From NCBI GenBank assembly GCA_900553945.1, contig USFR01000003.1:1-64000 (forward strand): DNA of 64,000 nt, written 5' to 3'. Positions 18,067 to 27,143 of this stretch are shown here, piece after piece. The notes under the pieces are model-generated. The model was given only the letters and a program-made list of their open reading frames with translations. It had not been told where the DNA came from and did no database searches. This stretch comes from an uncultured Clostridium sp. (GTDB taxonomy: Bacteria; Bacillota; Clostridia; TANB77; CAG-508). Position numbers and translations under genes: made by a program. How positions within the stretch are numbered: position 1 is the first letter of the stretch; each line of letters opens with the position of its first letter.

Positions 18067-18939
18067 ATGGAAATTTCTAATAGGGAACGAGTTATTTTTG
18101 ATGATATACAGAAAAAATTGTTTTATATGATTCCAGAAAAATGGGATGCAATTTATTTATATGCTTCAATTGTTGAAGATCCGCTTAGAAAGCCAGTTGG
18201 CGAAATGTATTTTTATTATTTACCAAAAGGTATATTAAAAAGAAAACCTGTAAATGTGTATCAGATTCCTGGAATGTTTAATATTGATGAAGAGAGCTAT
18301 AATGAATTAATTCAAAGATTGTTTTTTAACATAAAACAATTGAGAGCAATTCATAAAGAGTGTAATCCGAAAATATGGTCAAATATAACAATATCAATTG
18401 AAAATTTTCAGTTTAAAATTGAATATGCATATGAAGATTTAGGAAAAAAATCAGAGTTTACTCCTTATGAACGACATATTATATGGAGATATAAACATTT
18501 AAATGATGATTTTGATTTTCAAACTAAAGAAGAGAAGAATATTATAAATAAATATTTGAATAGTGAGTTAATTAGAACTGAGAAAAATAATTATATATAT
18601 ACAGAAGGTATGTATAGACAGCAAGTTCATAATATAATTGATTATGAGAGAATGATGACAATTGAAGCTGCTATAGCAGCTCAAAAAGAAGAGGTTATGC
18701 AAGAGGAGAAAAAATCCAAGTCAAAGAAGAAGTCAAATAATATTGATAATGAAAATCAAACTTCTAAAAAGATAGAAAATGAAAATCAAATTTTATTCAA
18801 TAAAGTTGAAAAAATGAGAAAATCAATGAAACCTATTAAAGAAGAGCAAAAGAAGGAATCTATTAAAAATGAAGTTTATGATGATATTGATGATGACATG
18901 ATTTTGAGTTCTGATTTTATGACAAAAAAAGATAAATAA
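18067..18939 (+). CDS. YezG-like (DUF600) immunity-family protein with basic C-terminal extension
   Basis: Residues 1-150 follow the YezG/DUF600 pattern: an N-terminal helix, PEKWDAIYLYASIVED, EMYFYYLP, RLFFNIKQLRAIHKE, WSNITISIENFQFKIEY, and the hallmark FTPYERHIIWRYKHL. YezG-type proteins are antitoxins of LXG polymorphic toxins in Bacillus. Here no toxin gene is adjacent, so it is an orphan or has another role. Family members are about 150 residues. This one has an extra ~140 residues of low-complexity Lys/Glu/Asn-rich sequence, probably disordered. It follows gpmI on the same strand and ends in a strong terminator. Confidence 0.7.
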   Translation: MEISNRERVIFDDIQKKLFYMIPEKWDAIYLYASIVEDPLRKPVGEMYFYYLPKGILKRKPVNVYQIPGMFNIDEESYNELIQRLFFNIKQLRAIHKECNPKIWSNITISIENFQFKIEYAYEDLGKKSEFTPYERHIIWRYKHLNDDFDFQTKEEKNIINKYLNSELIRTEKNNYIYTEGMYRQQVHNIIDYERMMTIEAAIAAQKEEVMQEEKKSKSKKKSNNIDNENQTSKKIENENQILFNKVEKMRKSMKPIKEEQKKESIKNEVYDDIDDDMILSSDFMTKKDK

Positions 18940-19008
18940 AATATTTTAATATTCATTTTTGTTTTGATTAAATTTTATATAATGGAAAGTGAATTTTTCA
19001 TATTATAT

Positions 19009-19056
19009 AAAAATAGTGAGTTAAAAAATTTTTTTCTAACTCACTATTTTTTTTTT
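19009..19056 (+). terminator. Intrinsic terminator
   Basis: AAAAATAGTGAGTTA pairs with TAACTCACTATTTTT and is followed by more T residues. It ends the YezG-like gene transcript. Confidence 0.9.
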
Positions 19057-19090
19057 TACTTTTTAGTAGTTAATATTTTTTCTTTTGAGT

Positions 19091-19181
19091 GCTCTCTTTG
19101 AACTATGTTAGGTTATATCGGTATTTCTGCAACAGCTAATGCTACAGTTAATCCAAGCTCTCTTTGAACTATGTTAGGTTA
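19091..19181. repeat. 25-bp direct repeat pair, 66-bp period
   Basis: GCTCTCTTTGAACTATGTTAGGTTA (given as GCTCTCTTTGAAC + TATGTTAGGTTA) occurs at 19091-19115 and 19157-19181, identical over 25 bases. The 41-base interval is unique and less AT-rich. The second copy contains the stop codon of the M29-type gene on the minus strand (TTA at 19179-19181). Only two copies exist and no cas gene is in the window. Confidence 0.8.
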
Positions 19182-21026
19182 CATTCCTTCGATATTTAAT
19201 TCTTCAGTACCACTTAAAACAAATTTACCATCATGAATTATTGTTACTTCTGTTCCATCGTTTCGTATTGCAATGATATTTCCAAGTTCTGCATATGGAA
19301 TAGTAATATCTGTATGGCAACCAAAATATGCTTTGCTTTGTTCGTCAGCATTATCAGAAAGCCTCTTGATTGATACTTCATTATCTTTGGCAATGATTTT
19401 TTTGCCGTCTGGATTGAATGTATTAATGTGTTCTTCTAGAGAAAAACATGTATCTCCAAAAGCAAAGTGAGGTCCTGTTTTTTCTGCGATAAGGATATCA
19501 AGTTTATCATTGATGTTATACTTGTTTCCCATTACATAAGCATATGTGTTTGTTCCAATTGCAAATTCTCCCATCGGTAATGTCGGATGGTCGAAAAGCA
19601 AATGCTCATTGATGTACTCAGTGTTTTCTTTTTCAGTAGGATAGTTGCTACAGCTGTACTTTTCGATGAAACCATCTTTTATTTGTAAAGTAAGGTTTTC
19701 GAATTTCCATTTGTTTAAGTATATTTCTGATACATGTAAAACACCGTTTGTTCCGGTTAATTTTGGGCTTGTAAATACTTCGCCAACTGGAACGTTTACA
19801 TCGGCACAACAGTTTTCAAAAATTGTTTCTTTTTCTGGATCAGCAATTTCAGTAAGGGCAACAACTAAATCTGTTTTGTTACCATTTTTTCCAGTAATGT
19901 GTACTGTTTTGGCCGTGTCTAATACATCAATTATGTTTTGGTGAATTCTTTGATATTTTGCGTTATCAAGGGTATTTATGTGAATAGTTTCCTTGAAAAT
20001 TTCTTCAAAGTTATCACCAATTTCTGGGCAAGGGTAAGAAATTATGCAGAAAGATGTATCTTTTCTGATGTGTTTTAAGTACATGTTTGAGTATTTAGTA
20101 CTAAAGTCAGAGCTCATCTTTGTGATTTCTTCTGATTTTTTATAAATCTCATGCCCGTTTTCTGGAACGAAACGTTTTTCACCAAAAGAGTCGATGTAGA
20201 TAGGTCCTGCGTAAGCAGTTAATCTTTCTTCAACATCTCCAAGTGATTCTTCGAATGTAGACAAATAGCTATCTACATAATCTTGGGTAATGTACAAATT
20301 GTAGTCATATCTGTGGTTATAATCAACCTGTTTGTTAAAAGATATTGAATCTGTGCTGAAGATTATTTCCATTTTACCATTAAGTAATTGTTGAATTTTT
20401 CTTGCAACCTTTTCAAATCCTATAGGATAGACCAAACTTAAATATCCTTTTTTACTTGCGTCTATTCCTGTGTTTTTTAAGCCTCTTAAGAAAGCGTCGA
20501 TTGTACATTGTGCCATACCTGTGATTGTTTCATCATCAGTTTTGTTAAAGAAATCAACGATTTTAAGCTGGTTTTCTGTAATGTTTTCTCCATAATAGTA
20601 TAAATAGTTGTAAGAGTCTAAATCTGCTCTTAAAACAATTTCTCTTTCTGGATTTTCAATTACAGTTACATGTTTAATGACACTTGATACTGGTCTAGAT
20701 ACCTCAGACAAAAGAGAAAGCGTAATAGATTTTGCTTTTTCCATATCTTCTGGCATAACAGAAGCAATATCGTTTATAAATGTCATATAGGTGTCTGCAT
20801 TTTCAGTTTTTCTAACAAAATGACTGTAACAGCTTAATATGTACATGATAATTGTACTGCAAAGCTTATCATTTTCTGTTTCATTTTTGCAGACAAGTGG
20901 GTCCGCATAAAAGGCTGTCATTTTGTCGTTGAGTTCTTTAAGTTCTTGAAGTGATAATGTTTTTAAATCAGTTTTGTATACCTCCTCAAAGAATTTTTTT
21001 ACTTCCTTAATAAAGTTAGTAATCAT
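19179..21026 (-). CDS. M29-family aminopeptidase-like protein with N-terminal extension
   Basis: The C-terminal ~400 of 615 residues follow the M29 metallo-aminopeptidase pattern: NVPVGEVFTSP, LPMGEFAIGTNTYAYVMG, GPHFAFGDTCFSLEEH and CHTDITIPY. These supply the Glu, His and Asp that bind two metal ions. The N-terminal ~200 residues are extra relative to the usual ~410-residue enzymes. AGGAGG is 8 bases before ATG 21026 but only 2 before ATG 21032, so I use 21026. The gene is less AT-rich than its neighbours. The exact peptidase specificity is not readable. Confidence 0.75.
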   Translation of the reverse strand: MITNFIKEVKKFFEEVYKTDLKTLSLQELKELNDKMTAFYADPLVCKNETENDKLCSTIIMYILSCYSHFVRKTENADTYMTFINDIASVMPEDMEKAKSITLSLLSEVSRPVSSVIKHVTVIENPEREIVLRADLDSYNYLYYYGENITENQLKIVDFFNKTDDETITGMAQCTIDAFLRGLKNTGIDASKKGYLSLVYPIGFEKVARKIQQLLNGKMEIIFSTDSISFNKQVDYNHRYDYNLYITQDYVDSYLSTFEESLGDVEERLTAYAGPIYIDSFGEKRFVPENGHEIYKKSEEITKMSSDFSTKYSNMYLKHIRKDTSFCIISYPCPEIGDNFEEIFKETIHINTLDNAKYQRIHQNIIDVLDTAKTVHITGKNGNKTDLVVALTEIADPEKETIFENCCADVNVPVGEVFTSPKLTGTNGVLHVSEIYLNKWKFENLTLQIKDGFIEKYSCSNYPTEKENTEYINEHLLFDHPTLPMGEFAIGTNTYAYVMGNKYNINDKLDILIAEKTGPHFAFGDTCFSLEEHINTFNPDGKKIIAKDNEVSIKRLSDNADEQSKAYFGCHTDITIPYAELGNIIAIRNDGTEVTIIHDGKFVLSGTEELNIEGM

Positions 21027-21189
21027 AAACATTTCCTCCTGTGATTTTATTTTGAAACATGGTTGTATTATATCATAGATTTACATAAAATACAATTTCA
21101 TATGGCAATTAATTATTGAAAAAATTGTTAAAATGTATTATAAAAATTGAAAAAATTCTATGGAAATTGAAGAAAAATCAAGAAAATAC

Positions 21190-21218
21190 TTGAAAAATCT
21201 TCTAATATATTATAAAAT
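21190..21218 (+). promoter_or_regulatory. Probable guaB promoter
   Basis: TTGAAA (21190-21195) and TAAAAT (21213-21218), 17-base spacer, about 60 bases before the start codon. No purine riboswitch fold could be seen in the short leader. Confidence 0.45.
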
Positions 21219-21279
21219 TTATACTTAACAACGTAAAATAACTGCACGAAAAATTAAATAATATATTAGGAGGTTTTTT

Positions 21280-22788
21280 ATGTCAGAGATATTGAACGAT
21301 ATTTCAAGAACTTTTAATGAGTATTTGTTATTACCAAATTTAACAGATGAAAGATGTATACCATCAAATGTGAGTTTAAAAACACCGCTTACAAAATTTA
21401 AAAAAGGTGAAGAACCAGAATTAAGTGCGAACATCCCGTTCGTGTCAGCAATCATGCAAGCTGTTTCAGGAGAAAAAATGGCTATTGCACTTGCGCGCGA
21501 AGGTGGATGTTCTTTTATTTATGGTTCACAATCAATTGAATCAGAAGCACAAATGGTTAGAGATGTTAAAAAATGTAAAGCAGGATTCATTGATAGTGAT
21601 TCTAATGTAAAGGTTGGAACACCTTTAAGAGATGTAATTGATTTGGTTAATAGAACAGGTCATTCAACAGTAATGGTTACAGAAGATGGAACAAGTAAAG
21701 GTAAATTTATAGGTCTTGTTACAGATAAGGATTATAGAATAACAAGAGCTGATTTAGATGAACCAATTGATAAATTCATGGTTCCAAAAGAGAAAATAGT
21801 TTTTGCAAGAAAAGGTATTTCATTAGAAGAAGCAAATGATGTAATTTGGGAGAACAAAGTTAGTTGTTTACCAATATTAGATGAAGATGATAATTTGGAA
21901 TTTTTAGTATTTAGAAAAGATTATGAAGATAGAAAAAATAATCCAAATTCATTATTAGATGAGAACAAAAGATATATAGTTGGTGCAGGTGTAAATACAA
22001 GAGATTATGAAGAGAGAATTCCAGCTTTAGTTGATGCTGGTGTTGATATTTTATGTATTGATTCATCAGATGGATATTCAGTATGGCAAAAAAATACAAT
22101 AGAATTTGTTAGAGAAAAATACGGAAACAATGTAAAAATTGGCGCTGGAAATGTTGTTGATAAAGAAGGATTTTTATATTTGGCCGAAGCTGGTGCTGAC
22201 TTTATAAAAGTTGGTGTTGGTGGAGGATCTATCTGTATTACAAGAGAGCAAAAAGGTATAGGTAGAGGACAAGCTAGTGCTTTAATAGATGTTGTTAAAG
22301 CAAGAGATGAATATTTTGAAAAAACAGGTGTATACATTCCAGTATGTTCAGATGGTGGAATTGTTCATGATTATCATATTACTTTAGCTTTAGCTTTTGG
22401 AGCTGACTTTGTAATGATGGGTAGATATTTTGCTAGATTTGATGAGAGTCCTACAAGAGTTTTGAAAGTTGGAAATAACTTTGTTAAAGAGTATTGGGGT
22501 GAAGGTTCAAATAGAGCTAGAAACTGGCAAAGATATGACTTAGGAGATAAAACAAAAAATAAATTAAGTTTTGAGGAAGGTGTTGATTCATACATTCCTT
22601 ATGCTGGACAACTAAAAGATAATTTGAATATAACTGTTAATAAGATTAAATCTACAATGTGTAACTGTGGTTCAATTTCAATACCAGAATTTCATCAAAA
22701 AGCTCGTTTAACACTAGTATCTAATATTAGTATTAAAGAGGGTTCTGCACATGATGTTATTTTAAAGGAAATTGAGACTAAAGCGTAA
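21280..22788 (+). CDS. guaB: Inosine-5'-monophosphate dehydrogenase
   Basis: Oxidises IMP to XMP, the first committed step to GMP. The 502 residues form a TIM barrel with an inserted pair of CBS domains (about 95-225: [35 protein letters not shown]). The catalytic loop reads [18 protein letters not shown], with the active-site Cys. [24 protein letters not shown] is the phosphate site. The loop differs from the common GPGSICTTR form, marking a divergent IMPDH subgroup. AGGAGG precedes the ATG. guaA follows 24 bases after the stop, so this is a guaBA operon. Confidence 0.93.
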   Translation: MSEILNDISRTFNEYLLLPNLTDERCIPSNVSLKTPLTKFKKGEEPELSANIPFVSAIMQAVSGEKMAIALAREGGCSFIYGSQSIESEAQMVRDVKKCKAGFIDSDSNVKVGTPLRDVIDLVNRTGHSTVMVTEDGTSKGKFIGLVTDKDYRITRADLDEPIDKFMVPKEKIVFARKGISLEEANDVIWENKVSCLPILDEDDNLEFLVFRKDYEDRKNNPNSLLDENKRYIVGAGVNTRDYEERIPALVDAGVDILCIDSSDGYSVWQKNTIEFVREKYGNNVKIGAGNVVDKEGFLYLAEAGADFIKVGVGGGSICITREQKGIGRGQASALIDVVKARDEYFEKTGVYIPVCSDGGIVHDYHITLALAFGADFVMMGRYFARFDESPTRVLKVGNNFVKEYWGEGSNRARNWQRYDLGDKTKNKLSFEEGVDSYIPYAGQLKDNLNITVNKIKSTMCNCGSISIPEFHQKARLTLVSNISIKEGSAHDVILKEIETKA

Positions 22789-22812
22789 AAATATATTGGA
22801 AGGATTGTTGTA

Positions 22813-24351
22813 ATGGAAAATAAAGAATTGATTATAGTATTAGATTTTTATGGGCAATATAATCAGTTAATAGCTAGACGTGTTAGAGAGTGCAATGTTT
22901 TTTGCGAGATTTTGCCTTTTAATACACCAGTTGAAAAGATTATTGAGAAAAATCCAAAAGGAATTATATTTACAGGAGGACCAGCTAGTGTTTATTTAGA
23001 TGATGCTCCTAAATGTGATAAACGAATTTTTGAATTAGGTATTCCTATTTTGGGAATTTGTTATGGTATGCAACTTATGACTCATATGCTTGGAGGAGAA
23101 GTTAGAAGAGCATATAAAAGAGAATTCGGAGAAATTAATGTTAATATAGATAATAAGTCTTTATTATTTGAAGGATTTAAAGATGTTAATACTTGCTTAA
23201 TGAGCCATATGGATTATGTTGAAAGAATACCTGATAATTTTGAAAAAATAGCTGATACACCTGATTGTAAGTTTGCTGCTATGCAAAATGTTGAGAAGAA
23301 GTTTTATGGTATTCAATTTCACCCAGAAGTAAATCATACTAAAAATGGTGTTAAGATTATTCATAATTTTTTATATAATGTTTGTGGTTGCGAAGGCAAT
23401 TGGAAAATGAATTCATTTGTTGAAGAGCAAATCAAATTAATTAGAGAAAAAATTGGAGATAGGAAAGCTGTATGTGCTTTGTCTGGTGGAGTTGATTCAT
23501 CTGTAGCTGCAGCACTTGTAAATAGGGCAATTGGTAAAAATTTAACTTGTATTTTTGTTGATCATGGATTGCTTAGAAAAAATGAAGCTGAAGAAGTTGA
23601 AGAAATTTTTACAAAACAATTTGATGTTAATTTTATTAAAGTTGATGCAAGAGAAAGATTTTTATCTAAACTTGCAGGAGTTGATGATCCAGAGAAGAAG
23701 AGAAAAATAATTGGTGAAGAATTTATTAGAGTATTCGAGGATGAAGGAAAAAAATTAGGTAAAGTTGATTATTTAGTACAAGGTACAATTTATCCTGATG
23801 TAATTGAGAGTGGAGTAGGTGTTGGAGCTAAAATAAAGAGTCATCATAATGTTGGTGGATTGCCTGATTGTGTTGATTTTAAAGAGATTATAGAACCTTT
23901 AAGAGATTTATTTAAAGATGAAGTTAGAAAAGTTGGTGTTGAATTAGGACTTCCAGAGTTTTTAGTTTACAGACAACCATTCCCAGGCCCAGGACTTGCA
24001 ATTAGAGTTATTGGAGATATTACAGAGGATAAGTTAAGTATTTTAAGAGAAGCGGATTACATATTTAGAGAAGAAATTGCAAATGCTAAATTAGATAGAG
24101 ATATTAATCAATATTTTGCAGTTTTAACAAACTTGAAAAGTGTTGGTGTTATGGGTGATGAGAGAACTTATGATTACACTGTTGCATTGAGAGCTGTTAC
24201 GACATCTGATTTTATGACAGCAACATGGAGTAAAATTCCATATGAAGTTTTGGAAAAAGTTTCTGCAAGAATTGTAAATGAAGTTAAACATGTAAATAGA
24301 GTGGTTTATGATATTACAGGAAAACCACCTGCAACTATTGAATGGGAATAA
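22813..24351 (+). CDS. guaA: GMP synthase (glutamine-hydrolysing)
   Basis: Converts XMP to GMP using ATP and glutamine. The 512 residues comprise a class I glutamine amidotransferase (GICYGMQLM with the catalytic Cys, FHPEVNHT with the His-x-Glu), an ATP-pyrophosphatase ([16 protein letters not shown]-loop) and a dimerisation domain ([29 protein letters not shown] at the very end). All catalytic residues are present. GGAAGG precedes the ATG. It forms an operon with guaB. Confidence 0.97.
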   Translation: MENKELIIVLDFYGQYNQLIARRVRECNVFCEILPFNTPVEKIIEKNPKGIIFTGGPASVYLDDAPKCDKRIFELGIPILGICYGMQLMTHMLGGEVRRAYKREFGEINVNIDNKSLLFEGFKDVNTCLMSHMDYVERIPDNFEKIADTPDCKFAAMQNVEKKFYGIQFHPEVNHTKNGVKIIHNFLYNVCGCEGNWKMNSFVEEQIKLIREKIGDRKAVCALSGGVDSSVAAALVNRAIGKNLTCIFVDHGLLRKNEAEEVEEIFTKQFDVNFIKVDARERFLSKLAGVDDPEKKRKIIGEEFIRVFEDEGKKLGKVDYLVQGTIYPDVIESGVGVGAKIKSHHNVGGLPDCVDFKEIIEPLRDLFKDEVRKVGVELGLPEFLVYRQPFPGPGLAIRVIGDITEDKLSILREADYIFREEIANAKLDRDINQYFAVLTNLKSVGVMGDERTYDYTVALRAVTTSDFMTATWSKIPYEVLEKVSARIVNEVKHVNRVVYDITGKPPATIEWE

Positions 24352-24367
24352 AATTATATTTTATGTA

Positions 24368-24427
24368 TTGCTAATTTTTAATGATTAGTATATAATAACA
24401 AACGAACTTGAAATATAGTTCGTTTTT
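24368..24427 (+). promoter_or_regulatory. Possible tRNA-Gln promoter followed by a terminator-like hairpin
   Basis: TTGCTA (24368-24373) and TATAAT (24391-24396) have a 17-base spacer. Directly after comes AAACGAACT paired with AGTTCGTTT plus T residues (24400-24427), ending 5 bases before the tRNA. The hairpin may terminate guaBA; if the promoter is real, its transcript would begin in that hairpin. Confidence 0.4.
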
Positions 24428-24431
24428 ATAT

Positions 24432-24506
24432 TGGGGTATCGCCAAGCGGTAAGGCATCGGACTCTGACTCCGACATGCGTAAGTTCGAATCTTACTACCC
24501 CAGCCA
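24432..24506 (+). tRNA. tRNA-Gln (anticodon CTG)
   Basis: Cloverleaf with acceptor TGGGGTA / TACCCCA, discriminator G and encoded CCA. The anticodon loop reads CT-CTG-AC between CGGA and TCCG; the D-arm is GCCAAGCGGTAAGGC and the T-loop GTTCGAAT. The common Gln isoacceptor of Firmicutes has TTG at this position; here it is CTG, which reads CAG. Confidence 0.9.
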
Positions 24507-24513
24507 ACGTTAA

Positions 24514-24555
24514 AAATCTGCAAATGTAAAAAATTAAGAAAGCATTTGCAGATTT
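24514..24555 (+). terminator. Hairpin terminator after tRNA-Gln
   Basis: AAATCTGCAAATG pairs perfectly with CATTTGCAGATTT around a 16-base loop; the following tract is only partly T. Confidence 0.65.
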
Positions 24556-24694
24556 ATTATATATTAGGAAGGTTATATAAGGTTTAATGATAGAATAATT
24601 GATTAGTAAATTATAAGTGTATTGTAAAAAAGCTAAATAGTTAAAATTTTAAAATGAAGTTTCAAATTATAAGTAATGTGAAAAGGAGAATGAT

Positions 24695-25483
24695 GTGATA
24701 AAATTTAGTAAAGAAGGTGGAATGATTAAGCCAACAGGAATTAGAAAATTAGATGGAAAACATGATATGAATTTAAGTTTACCTCATATTGCAATAGGAG
24801 TGCTTTCGGAATGTTTATTGAATGATATTGTTCAAAAGTTTTTATGTGAAAAGGTTGGTACACTTAGTTGTGCTAATTGTCAAAGACCGGTGTATATTAT
24901 GAAATATAAGGATGTAAAATTTACATTATTTCTTGCAGGTGTAAGTGGACCTTGGATAAGTTCAGATATTGAACAATTAAATGTTCACGGAGTTGATACA
25001 TTTATTATTTTTGGAAATTGTGGCGTATTGGATAAAAATATCGAAGATTGTTCAATAATAATTCCTAATAAGGCTTTTAGAGATGAGGGAACAAGTTATC
25101 ATTATATGACTGAGTCTGATTGGGTTGAGCTAAATCCAAAATATACAGATGTATTTAAACAAGTGCTTAAAGAAAATAATTATGAATTTGTTGAAGGTGC
25201 AACATGGACTACAGATGGCTTTTTTAGAGAAACGAGGGAGAAGGTTAAATATTTTAAAGAGCAAGGTGCTGTTTGTGTTGAGATGGAAGGTGCGTGTATT
25301 GCTGCTGTTTGTAAATATAAGAATTTAGATTATTTTACGTTTTATTATGCAGGGGACAATATGGATGCGGTTGAATGGGATGAAAGAAGTCTTAATCAAT
25401 TAACTAGTTTTGAAAAGAAAAAATTGGTGCCTTATTTAGCGTTTGAATTGGCAAGAAAAATAAGTGATATAAGAGGATGTTAA
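24695..25483 (+). CDS. Nucleoside phosphorylase family protein
   Basis: A 262-residue member of the PNP/UDP phosphorylase superfamily, which cleaves the N-glycosidic bond of nucleosides with phosphate. Evidence is the GNCGVLDKNIEDCSIIIP segment (phosphate loop) and CVEMEGACIAAVCKYK, the nucleoside-binding Met-Glu motif, followed by FTFYYAGDNMD. It resembles uridine phosphorylase more than adenosine-specific members, but the substrate is not certain. The start is GTG, with AGGAG 8 bases upstream. Its stop overlaps the possible ATG of the next gene, so the two are translationally close. Confidence 0.8.
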   Translation: MIKFSKEGGMIKPTGIRKLDGKHDMNLSLPHIAIGVLSECLLNDIVQKFLCEKVGTLSCANCQRPVYIMKYKDVKFTLFLAGVSGPWISSDIEQLNVHGVDTFIIFGNCGVLDKNIEDCSIIIPNKAFRDEGTSYHYMTESDWVELNPKYTDVFKQVLKENNYEFVEGATWTTDGFFRETREKVKYFKEQGAVCVEMEGACIAAVCKYKNLDYFTFYYAGDNMDAVEWDERSLNQLTSFEKKKLVPYLAFELARKISDIRGC

Positions 25484-25485
25484 GC

Positions 25486-26214
25486 TTGGAAGAGTTTGTT
25501 GAAATAAATGGAGAAAAAATATATTTTTTTGTTCAAAGAAAAAGAATAAAGAATTTGAATTTAAAAGTAAATGTTGATAAAACAGTGACATTGTCAATTC
25601 CAATGAGATTGTCAATGAATGTTGCTAAAGATTTTGTTAGAAAAAAGAGCGGTTGGATAAAGAAACAGCAAAATTTTTATGAGAGAGTTTTAAAAGAAAA
25701 AGAGAATTTGAAATTTGAAAATGATGAAACTGTGTATTTGCATGGAAAAAAGTATAAGTTGGAAATTATAAAGAATACGGTAAATGGTGTTAATGTAAAG
25801 GATGACACTATTGAGATTTATGTGAAAGAAAAGTATGCAGATAATGCTGAATACATAAGTAGAGTATATGATAAATGGCTTAGAGAATATGCATTAGAAG
25901 TTTTTGAAAAAGTTGTTATTGAGTATCAAAAGATCTTAAAGGATTATGGGGTTAAGATGCCTAAAATAGAGGTTAGAAAAACAAAGGCTATATGGGGAAG
26001 TTGTATGCCAATGAAAAATAAGGTTACGTTTAATTTGAATTTGATTAAAACGCCTATGGAATGTATTGAATATGTTGTTTTGCATGAATTATCTCATTTT
26101 AAATTTCAAAATCATAGTAAGAATTTTTACAATTTTATTGCTATGTTTATGCCTGATTGGAAAGAGAGAAAGAGAATACTGGATAAAGAGTATATTGGAA
26201 TAGGAAGAAAGTAA
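25486..26214 (+). CDS. YgjP-like (DUF45) metal-dependent hydrolase
   Basis: A zincin-like protein of about 242 residues. The zinc site HELSHFKFQNHSKNFY (HExxH followed by a third His) and the upstream WGSCMPMKNKVTFNLNLIKTP are hallmarks of the YgjP/DUF45 (WLM-related) family. An N-terminal segment of basic residues contains the expected KRIKNLNLKV pattern. I favour TTG 25486 as start because GAGG (25473-25476) is 9 bases upstream; ATG 25477 would be in direct contact with it. It is probably coupled to the nucleoside phosphorylase gene. The cellular target of this family is unclear. Confidence 0.85.
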   Translation: MEEFVEINGEKIYFFVQRKRIKNLNLKVNVDKTVTLSIPMRLSMNVAKDFVRKKSGWIKKQQNFYERVLKEKENLKFENDETVYLHGKKYKLEIIKNTVNGVNVKDDTIEIYVKEKYADNAEYISRVYDKWLREYALEVFEKVVIEYQKILKDYGVKMPKIEVRKTKAIWGSCMPMKNKVTFNLNLIKTPMECIEYVVLHELSHFKFQNHSKNFYNFIAMFMPDWKERKRILDKEYIGIGRK

Positions 26215-26218
26215 TGTT

Positions 26219-26248
26219 AAGAATGAGTATTTTTTACTCATTCTTTTT
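26219..26248 (+). terminator. Intrinsic terminator
   Basis: AAGAATGAGTA pairs with TACTCATTCTT around a 5-T loop, followed by TTTAT. It lies directly before the second hairpin repeat. Confidence 0.85.
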
Positions 26249-26256
26249 ATATTTTA

Positions 26257-26383
26257 AAAGAACATTATATTTTATTTTTGCATTCCTTGCTAAAAGATTT
26301 TACCGCCCACTAAACTTTGTTTAGCAGGCTAGGTAAAAACTTTCAAACTGCGCGTCATTGGAAAATAAAATATAATGTTCTTT
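26257..26383. repeat. Hairpin repeat element, copy 2
   Basis: Perfect 22-bp outer arms (26257-26278 against 26362-26383), different in sequence from copy 1 (4374-4499) but likewise self-complementary. The inner blocks TTCCTTGCTAAAAG + ATTTTACC and TAAAAACTTTCAAAC + TGCGCGTCA are identical to copy 1. The central hairpin here is GCC-CTAAAC-TTT-GTTTAG-GGC with a CA/CA internal bulge, and ACC/GGT pairs below it. It lies between an intrinsic terminator and the polyprenol-kinase-like gene. Confidence 0.75.
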
Positions 26384-26492
26384 AATAAAAAAAGAATAAT
26401 ATACATAGATTTGCTTTTGCTCTAAAGGTTGCTTAATTGTGCAAATTTTGTTATAATGTGTTTGATTTTTACGAATTTTGGGAGAAGATTAA

Positions 26493-27134
26493 ATGAATAA
26501 TTTTATTGGAATTATAATTTCGGCAATATATATTACACTTGTTATAGTATCATCAAAGTTTGTTAATAAATTTGGTGAAGAGGCTAGTAGAAAATATGTA
26601 CATATTTTATTGTCAAATGTGTGGATCATTTATTTGTTTTTTATTGATTCAATATGGGCTGCTTGTGTTTTACCAATTGCTTTTGTTTTCATAAACTTAT
26701 TATCTTATAAATTTAAATTGATAAAATCTATTGAACGTGAGAAAAATGATGGTTTAGGTACGGTATATTATGCTGTGTCTATGTTGATTGCTTCAATTAT
26801 TTCATATGGAGTTGGTTGCCCAATCGTTGGTGCATCTGGTATTTTAATTATGGGATATGGAGATGGTTTAGCTGCTATTGTTGGAAAAAAGATAAAGAGC
26901 CAAAAGTATAAAATAGGTGATACTGTAAAAAGTGTTGCGGGTTCACTAACTATGTTTATTATTAGTTTGGTGATTTCGTTTATAGTATTAAAAATTATAG
27001 GTATCAAGTGTTTATTTCTTGATGCTATTTGTATTGCTGTTATTTCAACGATTTTGGAAGCGGTTTCAATAAAAGGATTGGATAATATAACAGTTCCTGT
27101 AATTGTAACAATATTAACGTTATTGGCTGTTTAG
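26493..27134 (+). CDS. Integral membrane polyprenol/phytol kinase-like protein
   Basis: A hydrophobic protein of 213 residues with about six to seven membrane segments. SRKYVHI near residue 35, EREKNDGLGTVYYAV, MGYGDGLAAIVGKKI and YKIGDTVKSVAGSLTMF follow the pattern of the SEC59/VTE5 dolichol- and phytol-kinase superfamily, which uses CTP to phosphorylate isoprenoid alcohols at the membrane. dxs, the first enzyme of the MEP isoprenoid pathway, begins 9 bases after its stop, which fits a role in isoprenoid salvage. The substrate is inferred from family and context only. Confidence 0.7.
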   Translation: MNNFIGIIISAIYITLVIVSSKFVNKFGEEASRKYVHILLSNVWIIYLFFIDSIWAACVLPIAFVFINLLSYKFKLIKSIEREKNDGLGTVYYAVSMLIASIISYGVGCPIVGASGILIMGYGDGLAAIVGKKIKSQKYKIGDTVKSVAGSLTMFIISLVISFIVLKIIGIKCLFLDAICIAVISTILEAVSIKGLDNITVPVIVTILTLLAV

Positions 27135-27143
27135 GAGGATTAT

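Noticed and set aside
19091..19181. CRISPR array
   Set aside because: Only two 25-bp repeats, the flanks do not extend to a full repeat, and there is no cas gene in the window. Listed as a direct repeat instead.
21219..21279. Purine riboswitch before guaB
   Set aside because: The leader is too short and shows none of the conserved aptamer bases.
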